Of a DNA stretch of 64,000 bases, positions 36,252-44,560 are shown one piece after another. The notes beneath the pieces are model-generated. The model searched no databases. It was not told the origin of the DNA and saw only the letters and a program-made list of their open reading frames with translations. The position numbers and the translations under genes were made by a program. Each line of letters begins with the position of its first letter. Position 1 is the first letter of the stretch. Source of the stretch: Thiobacillus sp. UBA3361 (GTDB taxonomy: Bacteria > Pseudomonadota > Gammaproteobacteria > Burkholderiales > Thiobacillaceae); assembly GCA_002360535.1 (NCBI GenBank), contig DEQR01000041.1, positions 8,316 through 72,315 of the forward strand, read 5' to 3'.

Positions 36252-37538
36252 ATGCCCCCCAACAAACTCCACTGGCAGGTGCTCATCGCCCTGGGGCTGG
36301 CAGCCGGCGCCGGCCTGGCCACCCGGGAGGACGGCAGCCTGCTGGGCCTGCCCGCCCTGGCCGTTTACGACTTCCTGGGCAGCCTGTTCCTCAACGCCCT
36401 GAAGATGCTCATCGTGCCCCTCATCGTGGCCTCCATCATCGCCGGTCTAGCCAACAATCGGGGCATGTCGGGGCTGGGCCGGCTGGGTGGGAAGACCGTG
36501 GCCTGGTACCTGACCACCACCACCCTGGCGGTGCTGGTGGGCCTGCTTGCCCTTAACCTGGTCCAACCTGGTGTAGTGGATGGCCAGCCGGCCAAGGATC
36601 GCCTGGGCCTGGCGGCGGAAACCGGCGCGGTGATGGAGAAGGTGGCGGGCCGGGACAGCGGCGACCTCATTGAGATCGTGCTGCGCATGGTGCCGCCCAA
36701 CATCGTCAGCGCCGCGGCGGAGGGCCAGATGCTGGGCCTCATCACCTTCAGCCTGCTGTTCGGCTACTTCATCACCCGACTGCCCGACGAGCTGGGCCAA
36801 CACCAGCGCAGTTTCTGGGAGGGCTTCGCCCAGGTGATGCTGAAGATCACGGAACTGGTGATGCGATTCGCCCCCATCGGCGTGTTCGGCCTGGTGGCCA
36901 AGGTGGTGGCCACCTCGGGCCTGGAGGCCTTCCGCCCCCTCGCGGGTTTCTTCTTCACCGTGCTGGCGGCCCTGGCCATCCACATGTTCGTGGTGCTGCC
37001 CCTGCTGCTGAAGCTGGTGGGCCGGGTCAGTCCCGTGCGCCACTTCCAGGCCATGTCCCCTGCCCTGCTCACGGCGTTCTCCACCGCCTCCTCTTCCGCC
37101 ACCCTGCCCCTCACCATGGACTGCGTGGAAAAGCGGGCGGGGGTGTCGGAACGCACCTCCTCCTTCGTCCTGCCCCTGGGGGCCACGGTGAACATGGACG
37201 GCACCGCCCTGTACGAGTGCGCGGCGGTGCTGTTCATCGCCCAGGCCTACGGCGTGGAGTTGGGCTTCGTGCAGCAGTTGACGGTGGTGGTCCTGGCCCT
37301 GCTCACCTCCATCGGCGTGGCGGGCATTCCCGCCGCCAGCCTGGTGGCCATCACCCTCATCCTCACCCACTTCGGCCTGCCCGCCGAGGCCATCGGCCTC
37401 ATCCTGGCCACGGACCGGGTGCTGGACATGTGCCGCACCAGCGTCAACGTGTTCTCCGACGCCTGCGGCGCCGTGGTGATTGCCCGCTCGGAAGGGGAAA
37501 GACCTCTGACCGAAGAGGATGGGCGGAAGCCTCAGTAG
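36252..37538 (+). CDS. Dicarboxylate/amino-acid:cation symporter (DAACS family)
   Basis: A 428-residue symporter of the GltP/DctA family. The hairpin signature is seen in AFSTASSSATLPLTMDCVEK, followed by LPLGATVNMDGTALYE with the sodium-site NMDGT, and DRVLDMCRTSVNV in the last helix, which binds the substrate carboxylate and amino group. Cys replaces Arg or Met at some positions, so glutamate versus dicarboxylate specificity is unclear. It overlaps the SLC13 gene by seven bases tail to tail. Confidence 0.9.
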   Translation: MPPNKLHWQVLIALGLAAGAGLATREDGSLLGLPALAVYDFLGSLFLNALKMLIVPLIVASIIAGLANNRGMSGLGRLGGKTVAWYLTTTTLAVLVGLLALNLVQPGVVDGQPAKDRLGLAAETGAVMEKVAGRDSGDLIEIVLRMVPPNIVSAAAEGQMLGLITFSLLFGYFITRLPDELGQHQRSFWEGFAQVMLKITELVMRFAPIGVFGLVAKVVATSGLEAFRPLAGFFFTVLAALAIHMFVVLPLLLKLVGRVSPVRHFQAMSPALLTAFSTASSSATLPLTMDCVEKRAGVSERTSSFVLPLGATVNMDGTALYECAAVLFIAQAYGVELGFVQQLTVVVLALLTSIGVAGIPAASLVAITLILTHFGLPAEAIGLILATDRVLDMCRTSVNVFSDACGAVVIARSEGERPLTEEDGRKPQ

Positions 37539-39487
37539 ACCAGGTTCAGCATCAGCATCATCACGGCCAGGAACAGCACAGTCATGATGCCGCCGGCCCG
37601 CATATAGTCCGCCACCCGGTAACCGCCGGGACCCATGGTCAGGGCATTGACCTGGTGGGTGGGCAGGAAGAAGGAATTGGACGTGGCCAGGGCCACGGTG
37701 AGGGCGAACACCGCCGGGTTGGCGCCTGCCCCAATCGCAATATTGACCGCCAAGGGCACCAGCAGCACCGTGGCACCCACATTGGACATGACCAGGGTGA
37801 AGAAGGTGGCCAGGGCGGCGATGGCCAACTGCAGCACCCAGGTGGGCACGCCGCCCAGCAGGCTCAGGGTCTGCTGGGCGATCCAGGCGGCGGTGCCGCT
37901 GGTCTCCACCGCCAGGCCCAGGGGGATCAGGCTGGCCAGCAGGAACACGGACTTCCAGCTCACCGCCTGGTAGGCCTCGTCGATGCGCAGCACGCCGGAC
38001 AGGATCATGCCGATGGCACCGGTCATGAGGGCGATGGACAGGCGGATGTCGGTGAACAGAACCATGAACAGGGCCACGCCGAAGAACGTCAGGGCCGGCA
38101 CCACCTTGTGGGGCCGCAGTTCCTCGTGGGGATACTCGGTGGTGATGACGGCGAAGTCACGGTCCTTCTCCAGGTGGGCCAGGGCCTCCCAGGTGGTGTG
38201 CACGATGAGGGCGTCGCCGGCCTTCAGGGGCAGGTCGCGGATGCCCTCCCCCTCACGCAATGTGTCGCCGCCCCGGTGCAGGGCCACCATGGCGATGCCG
38301 TAGGTCTTGCGCATCCACAGGTCCCGGGCGCTCTTGCCGATGAGGTGGGAGCGGGGTGGGATCACCACCTCGGCGATGCCGGCCTTGGTGGTCGCCAGGG
38401 ATTCGGCGAAGGTCTCCAGGTCGTCCCGCAGTTCCAGCCTGTTGTCGGCGATGAAGCGCTGCATGTTTTCCGGGGAAGCCAGCAGGCCCATCACCATGCC
38501 CGCCTGGATGCCCACGTCCCGGGCCAGACTGCCGGGGCCCACCCGCAGCTCCTCGCTGCTGCGCTGGGCGGCGATGACCCGCACCTTCCACGTCGTCTCC
38601 AGTTCGTCGAACAGCTTGCCGATGAGGGGGGAATTGGCCGGCACCACCGCCTCGAAAAGGCCGTAGTCCAGGCCGTAGAGGTCCTGGAAATACTTCATGG
38701 TGTTGGTGCCGCTGGTGACCCCCTCGCTCTTGCCGGTGGGTAGGACGAAACGCCCGGCCAGGACGAAGTAGGCGATGCCGGCCACGAGCAGGGCCACGCC
38801 GATGGGGGTCACGGAGAACAGGGACCAGGTCTCCATCTGCTGTTCCGGTGGCAGGGCCTGGTTGGAGGTGAGGATCAGGTCGTTGAGCAGGATCAGGGGA
38901 CTGGAGCCCACCATGGTGATGGTGCCTCCCAGGATGGCGCAGAAGCCCATGGGCATGAGCAGGCGGGACATGGGCAGGCCGGTGCGGGCGGAGATGCGGC
39001 CCACCACCGGCAGGAACAGGGCAGCCGCCCCCACGTTCTGCATGAAGCTGGAGATGAAGCCCACGGTGCCGGAGATGGCGGGGATGATGCGGGCCTCGGT
39101 CTGGCCCGCCAGCTTCAGGATGGTGCCCGCCACCTGGGTCATGAGGCCGGTCTTGTCCAGACCGGCGCCGATGATCATGACGGCGATGATGGACATGACC
39201 GCATTACTGGAAAATCCCCGGAACAGTTCGGAAGCGGGCACCAAGGGATTGGCCAGGCCCAGCAGGTCGCTGAAGCCGCTGATGAGGCCCAGCAGCACCA
39301 TGACGCTCACCGCCGCCACGTCCACCCCCACCACCTCGAAGGCGAACAGGAACACGGTGAGGAGGAGGATGCCCATGACCACGGCGATCTCCACGCTGGG
39401 CACCGCGCTGGCGGCCATGGCGCCGATGGCTATGAAGATGAGGGCGGCGGCGAGGGTCTTGGGGTTTGGGGCGGACAAGGGCTTCAT
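37532..39487 (-). CDS. SLC13-family permease with RCK_C (TrkA-C) domains
   Basis: A 651-residue anion carrier. The N-terminal half (CitT-like helices, SGLISGFSDLLGL, NVGAAALFLPVVGRIS) and C-terminal half (NVGATVLLVPLAVNIA, SNSFFLPTHQVNALTMGPGG) form the inverted-repeat transport fold. Two TrkA-C domains lie between (residues about 220-390), a layout found in sulfate, phosphate-like or dicarboxylate carriers. In a sulfur oxidiser, sulfate or thiosulfate is possible but unproven. ATG 39487 was chosen over the TTG at 39502. Confidence 0.85.
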   Translation of the reverse strand: MKPLSAPNPKTLAAALIFIAIGAMAASAVPSVEIAVVMGILLLTVFLFAFEVVGVDVAAVSVMVLLGLISGFSDLLGLANPLVPASELFRGFSSNAVMSIIAVMIIGAGLDKTGLMTQVAGTILKLAGQTEARIIPAISGTVGFISSFMQNVGAAALFLPVVGRISARTGLPMSRLLMPMGFCAILGGTITMVGSSPLILLNDLILTSNQALPPEQQMETWSLFSVTPIGVALLVAGIAYFVLAGRFVLPTGKSEGVTSGTNTMKYFQDLYGLDYGLFEAVVPANSPLIGKLFDELETTWKVRVIAAQRSSEELRVGPGSLARDVGIQAGMVMGLLASPENMQRFIADNRLELRDDLETFAESLATTKAGIAEVVIPPRSHLIGKSARDLWMRKTYGIAMVALHRGGDTLREGEGIRDLPLKAGDALIVHTTWEALAHLEKDRDFAVITTEYPHEELRPHKVVPALTFFGVALFMVLFTDIRLSIALMTGAIGMILSGVLRIDEAYQAVSWKSVFLLASLIPLGLAVETSGTAAWIAQQTLSLLGGVPTWVLQLAIAALATFFTLVMSNVGATVLLVPLAVNIAIGAGANPAVFALTVALATSNSFFLPTHQVNALTMGPGGYRVADYMRAGGIMTVLFLAVMMLMLNLVY

Positions 39488-39544
39488 CGGCTGGGCGGGC
39501 AAATTAGTATTTTAACAAATACAAATCGGCGGCCGCCGACCCCC

Positions 39545-40207
39545 TCAGTCTGCCCGCAGGCTGATCACCGGCCAGCCCCGCCCCTGGGCATGCCGGCGCA
39601 GGGTCTCGTCCGGGTCCACCGCCACCGGGTTGCCCACCCGCTCCATGAGGGGCAGGTCGTTGTGGGAATCGGAATAGAACCAGCTCTCGGTCACCGCCGA
39701 CCAGTCCGCGCCCCGCTCAGCCAGCCAGTCCTCCAGGCGGCGCACCTTGCCTTCCTTGAAGGAGGGGGTGCCGGCCACGTTGCCGGTGAACTCGCCGTCC
39801 ACCCGCTCGGGTTCGGTGGCGATGAGGTGGTCCACCCCCAGGTGGGCGGCGATGGGGGCGGTGACGAAGCTGTTGGTGGCGGTGATGATCACCCGGGTGT
39901 GGTCCCGGTGCCGGTCCAGCAGCGCCGCCGTGCCGGGGGCGATCATGGGGATCACCCGGGTGGCCATGTACTCCCGGTGCCAGGCGTCCAGCTGGGTGCG
40001 GGGATGGCGCGAAAGGGGGCGCAGCTGGAATTCCAGGAACTCGTGGATGTCCAACGTACCGGCCTTGTACTGATCGTAGAAGGCCTGGTTGCGTGCTTCA
40101 TACACCTCCCGGTCCAGCACCCCCTTGTGGATCAGGAACTGGGCCCACTCGAAGTCCGAGTCACCGGCGAGCAGGGTGTTGTCCAGGTCGAACAGGGCAA
40201 GTTTCAT
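39545..40207 (-). CDS. HAD-superfamily subfamily IB phosphatase
   Basis: A 220-residue cytosolic phosphatase. Motif I ALFDLDNTLLAGDSD gives the nucleophile Asp, motif II is the Thr/Ser in IITATNSF, motif III Lys is in SFKEGKV and motif IV is YSDSHNDLPL. It belongs to the SerB-like IB group; members act on phosphoserine, histidinol phosphate or lipid phosphates, so the substrate is not assigned. It is divergent from the CbiM-like gene. Confidence 0.85.
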   Translation of the reverse strand: MKLALFDLDNTLLAGDSDFEWAQFLIHKGVLDREVYEARNQAFYDQYKAGTLDIHEFLEFQLRPLSRHPRTQLDAWHREYMATRVIPMIAPGTAALLDRHRDHTRVIITATNSFVTAPIAAHLGVDHLIATEPERVDGEFTGNVAGTPSFKEGKVRRLEDWLAERGADWSAVTESWFYSDSHNDLPLMERVGNPVAVDPDETLRRHAQGRGWPVISLRAD

Positions 40208-40263
40208 TGGCCTAGGTGTATTAGTAGTTTCTAAAATGCCGGGCAGTATAGCCGAGGGTGAAC

Positions 40264-40926
40264 ATGAACACTGTTTCCAACCTGATCCCCGCCACCTGGT
40301 CCGTGGCCCTCTGGTCGGCTCTGCTGCTGATCGCCGTATTCATGGCCAGACGCTGCGCCTGGCGCATGCTGGCCGACAGGGACAATCTCAACGTCTTCCT
40401 GGGCGCCACGGTGGCCGTGCTGGGCCTGTGGCTGATCAAGACCGGCATCAAGCCCGGCCTGCATTTCCATCTGCTGGGAGCCACCGCCCTGACCCTCATG
40501 TTCCGGCCCGGCTTCGCCTTGCTGGCGATGGGCCTGGTGACGCTGGCCGTCACCCTGCTGTCCGGCCAGTACGCCGCCCTGCCGGCCAACGTACTGATCA
40601 TGGGCGCGGTGCCGGTGGCCGTGAGTTGGGCCATCTTCCGCCTGGCCGATCGCCACTTCACCAACCATCTGTTCGTCTATATCTTCGTCAACGCCTTCTT
40701 CGGCGCGGCCCTGGCCATTGCTGCCGTTGGCTTCGCCTCGACGGGTTTCGCCGCCGCCGTCGGCGCCTACCCGCTGGACTACCTGCTGGACGAATACCTG
40801 CCCTACTACCTGCTCATGGCCTGGGCCGAGGCCTTCGCCACCGGCATGCTGATCACCCTGATGGTGGTCTATAAGCCCGAATGGGTGGCCACCTTCGACG
40901 ACCGGCGCTACCTGTTCAACAAATAG
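40264..40926 (+). CDS. Energy-coupling-factor-type permease (CbiM-like)
   Basis: A 220-residue membrane protein with about seven helices. The central segment ALPANVLIMGAVPVAVSWAIF and GIKPGLHFHLLGATALTLMF (with a conserved His) match CbiM-like metal-transport subunits, which import cobalt or nickel. No ATPase or partner subunits adjoin it, so this may be one of the stand-alone betaproteobacterial forms whose function is unclear. ATG 40264 has GAGGG five bases upstream. Confidence 0.65.
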   Translation: MNTVSNLIPATWSVALWSALLLIAVFMARRCAWRMLADRDNLNVFLGATVAVLGLWLIKTGIKPGLHFHLLGATALTLMFRPGFALLAMGLVTLAVTLLSGQYAALPANVLIMGAVPVAVSWAIFRLADRHFTNHLFVYIFVNAFFGAALAIAAVGFASTGFAAAVGAYPLDYLLDEYLPYYLLMAWAEAFATGMLITLMVVYKPEWVATFDDRRYLFNK

Positions 40927-40994
40927 CGGCACACGCCGTCCGCCCGGCGGCCACGCCTTCGTCCCGTCCAAGGCCCCGGCGGAAGGGGCCGATC

Positions 40995-41654
40995 TCACCT
41001 GCCGGGCAAGAATTCCATGAGCTGCCCGAGCAAGGCTTCATGATCGAACTCCCGCCCGCCCACGGCGCGTCGGACAACCCGGCCCTGGGCATCCACCACG
41101 AAGGTGGTGGGCAGGCCCTTCACCTTCCAGCGCTGCATGGCGGCGCTGTCCCTGTCCAGCAGCAGGGGGAAGGACGGTGCCGGCTCCAGTTGGCCGGTGA
41201 AGGAGAACACCGTGTCCGCGTCCTCTCCCACGTCCACGGCGATGACCGCCAGACCCTTGTCCGCCAGGCGCTGGCGCAAACGCTCCAGGGACGGCATCTC
41301 CCGGCGGCAGGGTGGGCACCAGGTGGCCCAGAAATTCACCACCACCACCCGACCCCTCAGGTCCGCCAGGTCGTGGACCCTGCCGTCCAGGTCTGGCAGC
41401 TTCAGGGCCGGGGCGGCATAGGGTTGGGCGATGGGGGTGAGGGCGTGGGTCAGGGGAGGCAGGTCATCGGCGCGGACGTGAATGCAGGCCAGGGCGGCCA
41501 GCAGCGCCAGGCCCCGGCGGCGCCATCCTCCCCTTTTGAAAAAGGGGGATCGAGGGGGATTCCGGCCGTTGTGGTCCCGGGTGGCAGGCTCGAATCCCCC
41601 CTGCCCCCCTTTTGCAAAGGGGGGAAAGGCCATATCAAGGCGCGCAGCGCACAT
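40995..41654 (-). CDS. TlpA/ResA-type thioredoxin with repeat-derived N-terminal extension
   Basis: A 219-residue thiol-disulfide protein. The thioredoxin fold holds WATWCPPCRREMPSL (CPPC active site) and a cis-Pro loop (GLPTTFVVD). ATG 41654 has AAGGAGG eight bases upstream, inside the preceding gene, so translation is coupled. Residues about 9-45 come from a palindromic repeat (41527-41630) that reads through in frame; the export signal proper (RRRGLALLAALACIHVRA) begins after it. Either the repeat landed between the old start and the signal, or an alternative start is used. It probably reduces periplasmic disulfides, perhaps for cytochrome c maturation. Confidence 0.8.
   Translation of the reverse strand: MCAARLDMAFPPFAKGGQGGFEPATRDHNGRNPPRSPFFKRGGWRRRGLALLAALACIHVRADDLPPLTHALTPIAQPYAAPALKLPDLDGRVHDLADLRGRVVVVNFWATWCPPCRREMPSLERLRQRLADKGLAVIAVDVGEDADTVFSFTGQLEPAPSFPLLLDRDSAAMQRWKVKGLPTTFVVDAQGRVVRRAVGGREFDHEALLGQLMEFLPGR
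41527..41630. repeat. MITE-like palindromic repeat inside the TlpA gene
   Basis: Imperfect terminal inverted repeats of about 37 bases face each other: one arm contains CCCCTTTTGAAAAAGGGGGA, the other CCCCCCTTTTGCAAAGGGG, each flanked by a GAATCCCCC-type end. This is a common interspersed repeat class that translates to PPFAKGG and NPPRSPFFKRG-like peptides. Total length is about 104 bases. Confidence 0.8.
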
Positions 41655-42195
41655 CGGTCAGCCCTCCTTCATAGGTCTTGTCCGCCACCCGCCAGCGGGC
41701 CGCCAGATCGAAACGCGCCCCCGGCGGGAGGCCCACGGCCAGCATGCCCTGGTTCCACTCCCCCGGCTCGTATTCCTGCTCCGGGGGGAACTGGGCCCAG
41801 CGGAAGGCGATGCGGGCGGCTTCCGGCAGGCCCCGTTGCTGCCACAGGGCCATCCAGTCCTCCACGGGCCTCAGGGGGAGCTCCCCGCCCGCCACCCCCA
41901 GGCGCCAGTCCCGGAGGGCGAAGGCCACGGCCCCCGGCGCGGCGTCGTTGCGCAGCACGGTCATGAAGACGCAGGCCGTGGCGTAGGGCTCCACGTCCCC
42001 GGCGCCGAAGCCCCGGTTGAGGTAGAAGGCCCGCGCCTGGTCCGGCAGGATCTGGGTGAGGCGCAGGGTGACGCCCTGGGCCCGTGTCTCCCAGGTCCGG
42101 GCCCCCGTGTCCGGGTCCGTGCGCTGTTCCTGGGCACCCTGGGCCAGAATGGGGACCAGCAGCGCCAGGGCCGATGCCGTTCCGCGCGGGTTCAT
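41635..42195 (-). CDS. Secreted protein of unknown function
   Basis: A 186-residue protein starting at ATG 42195 behind GGAGGGGG. A signal peptide ends near LAQGAQ; the rest is a beta-rich soluble domain (VTLRLTQILPDQARAFYLNR, ACVFMTVLRNDAAPG, VGLPPGARFDLAARW) with two Cys. No family was recognised. It overlaps the TlpA start, so the two are made together, and it may be a substrate or partner of that thioredoxin. Confidence 0.65.
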   Translation of the reverse strand: MNPRGTASALALLVPILAQGAQEQRTDPDTGARTWETRAQGVTLRLTQILPDQARAFYLNRGFGAGDVEPYATACVFMTVLRNDAAPGAVAFALRDWRLGVAGGELPLRPVEDWMALWQQRGLPEAARIAFRWAQFPPEQEYEPGEWNQGMLAVGLPPGARFDLAARWRVADKTYEGGLTDVRCAP

Positions 42196-42333
42196 TCCCC
42201 CTCCGGCGGGGCATTGGGAAAACGGGACGGGGACATGGCGGTTCCCTTTGGTCGATGACGGCGGAAGTCTAGCAGCCCGCCGGCGTTGAATGCCCATAGC
42301 CCGGTGGAACGTAGCCGGGGGCGGCGCGGGCGA

Positions 42334-43212
42334 TCAACGTCCCCATCGGTTGCGCTCGATCTGGCGTTTCAACTCGGTGTCCTCTTCCTCGAACGTGCCG
42401 GTGATGTCGCTGGGATGGCAATCCGGCGAGCGTTCCTCGCGTACCTGCGCCGGTGGGATGGACGGCGGCGGCGGCGAGGCGCCGTCCCAGGCGAAGGGGT
42501 TCCTGAACGCCGGCGGGTCTGGCAGGCAGTCGTATTTGTAGGACGGCGGCCAGCCCGTCTCGTAGGGCAGGAAGGAAATGGTCTGCTCGAACACCAGGGG
42601 CTTGCCGCCGGGGGTGGGCGGCAGCGGCGGCATGGCCTGGATCGCCTTGCGGGCCAGTTCAGAAGCCTTGGCCGAGGTGGACCACAGCTCCTCCGCCCGG
42701 GCCAGGCTGCCGTCCGGGTTGATGGTGATGCGGAAACGCACCTGGCCCTGGTCCGGCCCTTCCACGGCGGTGCCCATCATGCTGCGGACCTGCTGGCCCC
42801 AGGCATTGCGATAGCGCTTGCCGTTCTTGAGGGTGTAGGTGGAGGCGAGTTGCCATTCCTCGGCGGAAGGGGCGGGGGGCGCGGCCAGGGAGGCGGGCGT
42901 CTTGGGAACCTCGACCGGCGGCGGCTCGGGGGCGGGCCGGGATTCTTCCCGGGGGGGCGGGGGTTCGCGCTTGGGCTTCCGGACTTCCTCGGGCGGCAGT
43001 GGCGGGGGCGGCAGCTCGATCAACCGGGCGTCGAGGGGGAGCGGCGCCGGCGGGCGGGGCCCATGCACCTCCGGGCCGGGCATGAGGCCGGCTCCGGCCC
43101 ACAGGCCCAGCAGCCCCACCAACACCGCGCCGGGCAGGGTGATGGGCAGGCGCCGCCAGGGGCTGTCCAGGCGCCAGTCGAAGCCGGCCCCGGGGGCCGT
43201 CTCAGTGGCCAC
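42334..43212 (-). CDS. tonB: TonB-like energy transducer with unusual C-terminal extension
   Basis: A 292-residue protein with one N-terminal helix (residues about 24-45), a Pro-rich periplasmic linker (PPPPLPPEEVRKPKREPPPP) and a TonB C-terminal domain (VRFRITINPDGSLARAEELW). Most TonB proteins end here, but this one continues for about 85 residues with two Cys and Pro-rich stretches (YKYDCLPDPPAF, SPDCHPSDI). It sits after exbB and exbD with overlaps, forming one energising complex for outer-membrane receptors; no receptor lies nearby. Confidence 0.8.
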   Translation of the reverse strand: MATETAPGAGFDWRLDSPWRRLPITLPGAVLVGLLGLWAGAGLMPGPEVHGPRPPAPLPLDARLIELPPPPLPPEEVRKPKREPPPPREESRPAPEPPPVEVPKTPASLAAPPAPSAEEWQLASTYTLKNGKRYRNAWGQQVRSMMGTAVEGPDQGQVRFRITINPDGSLARAEELWSTSAKASELARKAIQAMPPLPPTPGGKPLVFEQTISFLPYETGWPPSYKYDCLPDPPAFRNPFAWDGASPPPPSIPPAQVREERSPDCHPSDITGTFEEEDTELKRQIERNRWGR

Positions 43213-43606
43213 TTTGGACGGCGATGAGGAAGTGCTTCGCGCCCGCCTCCCGGGCCTTGAGCATGGCCTGGACCAGGACGCCGTTGGTGGAGGCGTTGTC
43301 GGCGGCGACCATGACGCTTGGGTCGGCGGGGTCCAGCAGGGGCTTCAGCGTGCGGGCCAGGGTTTCCAGGGTGACCGGCGTCTTGTTCAGGAACAATTTG
43401 CTGTCCGGCGTCACCGTCAGCGTCACCGGCGGTTGCTTCTCCACCGGCGTCGCCGCGCCCTTGGGCAGATCGACCTGGACGGTGTTCAGGTGCTTCAGGG
43501 TCAGGGACGCCAGCATGAAGGTGGCCAGCAGGAAGAACATCACGTCGATCATGGGGATGATCTCGATGCGCCCGCGCTTGGGCTGGCGGCTTCCGCGCAG
43601 CTTCAT
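43202..43606 (-). CDS. exbD: ExbD/TolR-family proton-channel subunit
   Basis: A 134-residue protein with a single helix EIIPMIDVMFFLLATFML, whose Asp is the proton-coupling residue, and a periplasmic ExbD domain. It overlaps exbB by four bases (ATGA) and tonB by 11, so all three are co-translated. Confidence 0.9.
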   Translation of the reverse strand: MKLRGSRQPKRGRIEIIPMIDVMFFLLATFMLASLTLKHLNTVQVDLPKGAATPVEKQPPVTLTVTPDSKLFLNKTPVTLETLARTLKPLLDPADPSVMVAADNASTNGVLVQAMLKAREAGAKHFLIAVQSGH

Positions 43607-44259
43607 GACGCAATCACCTGGCCGGCGCCGGCTTCCTGGGCATCCAGGCGGATGTGGTCCACCAGGCGCGTGCCCAGGCGCTCCATCTCGTCCAGCATCT
43701 GGGCTTGCAGGCGGGTCAGGTAATTGAAGCCGAACAGGGCCACCAGGGCGATGAGCAGGCCCACCGCCGTGGCGATGAGGGCCTCGGCCACCCCGGCGGT
43801 GACGCCCCCCGGGTTCACCAAGCCGTCGGGGCCGATGAGCTGGAAGGACTGCATCATGCCGAAGATGGTGCCCAACAGGCCCAGCAGGGGCGCTGCGGTG
43901 ATCACCGTGTCCAGCACCCACATGCCCCGGCCCAAGGCCTTCTCGATCTGCTGGGCCTCGTCCCCGGCCCGGGATTCCACCCACCAGGCGGGCTTGGCGC
44001 GGTTGTCCATGATGACCCGGAAGAAGCGGCCGAAGTAGTTGTGCTGCCCGAGTTCGGTGAGTTGCCGGTCCAGCTCGGCCCAGTCGAAGCCGTAGGTCTC
44101 CACCAGCTGACGCAGGGCCTCTGGCAGCCGGGCGTGGCGGCGATAGACGATGGCCTTGTCCAGCATCACCACCAGGGCGGCCAGGGCCAGGGCCAGCAGG
44201 GGGTAGATGATGACGCCGCCGTGCCGGAGCACCTCCAGGGCGGATTGCAGGTCTTGCAT
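43603..44259 (-). CDS. exbB: ExbB/MotA/TolQ-family proton channel
   Basis: A 218-residue protein with three helices: one near the N-terminus (IIYPLLALALAALVVML), and a pair in the second half (VITAAPLLGLLGTIFGMMQ and GVAEALIATAVGLLIALVALF), the latter carrying the MotA_ExbB signature. ATG 44259 is the first of the exbB-exbD-tonB set. Confidence 0.9.
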   Translation of the reverse strand: MQDLQSALEVLRHGGVIIYPLLALALAALVVMLDKAIVYRRHARLPEALRQLVETYGFDWAELDRQLTELGQHNYFGRFFRVIMDNRAKPAWWVESRAGDEAQQIEKALGRGMWVLDTVITAAPLLGLLGTIFGMMQSFQLIGPDGLVNPGGVTAGVAEALIATAVGLLIALVALFGFNYLTRLQAQMLDEMERLGTRLVDHIRLDAQEAGAGQVIAS

Positions 44260-44560
44260 CGCTTGCCTCCATCGAAAGAGGGGTGTGAGTTCGCTGGCAC
44301 GCCTCATCCCGACTGAACCCACGGCGGCGCCGGGGATCGAAACGGGGCTTGCAAAGTCGCACGTCCATGCATAGCGCACGCCCATTGGAGTGGGCCGCGC
44401 CAGTCTAGGGCAGATGGCTTGACCCGGCCATGGATCAAGACAACCAATGCGCCTGCCGCTTCCATACCACGACGTGACCGGACCCGGCGAACCATGGCTG
44501 GGCCGACGGCCGACCGATATCATCCGATCCATTCTCCCGTCCAATTCACGCCGTCCCGCC
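44260..44560. other. Divergent regulatory region between exbB and arsS
   Basis: No gene is seen in this 301-base gap. It must hold promoters for exbBD-tonB and for the arsenosugar operon. A short hairpin GCCCATTGGAGTGGGC lies at about 44379-44394; no clear operator was found. Confidence 0.4.
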
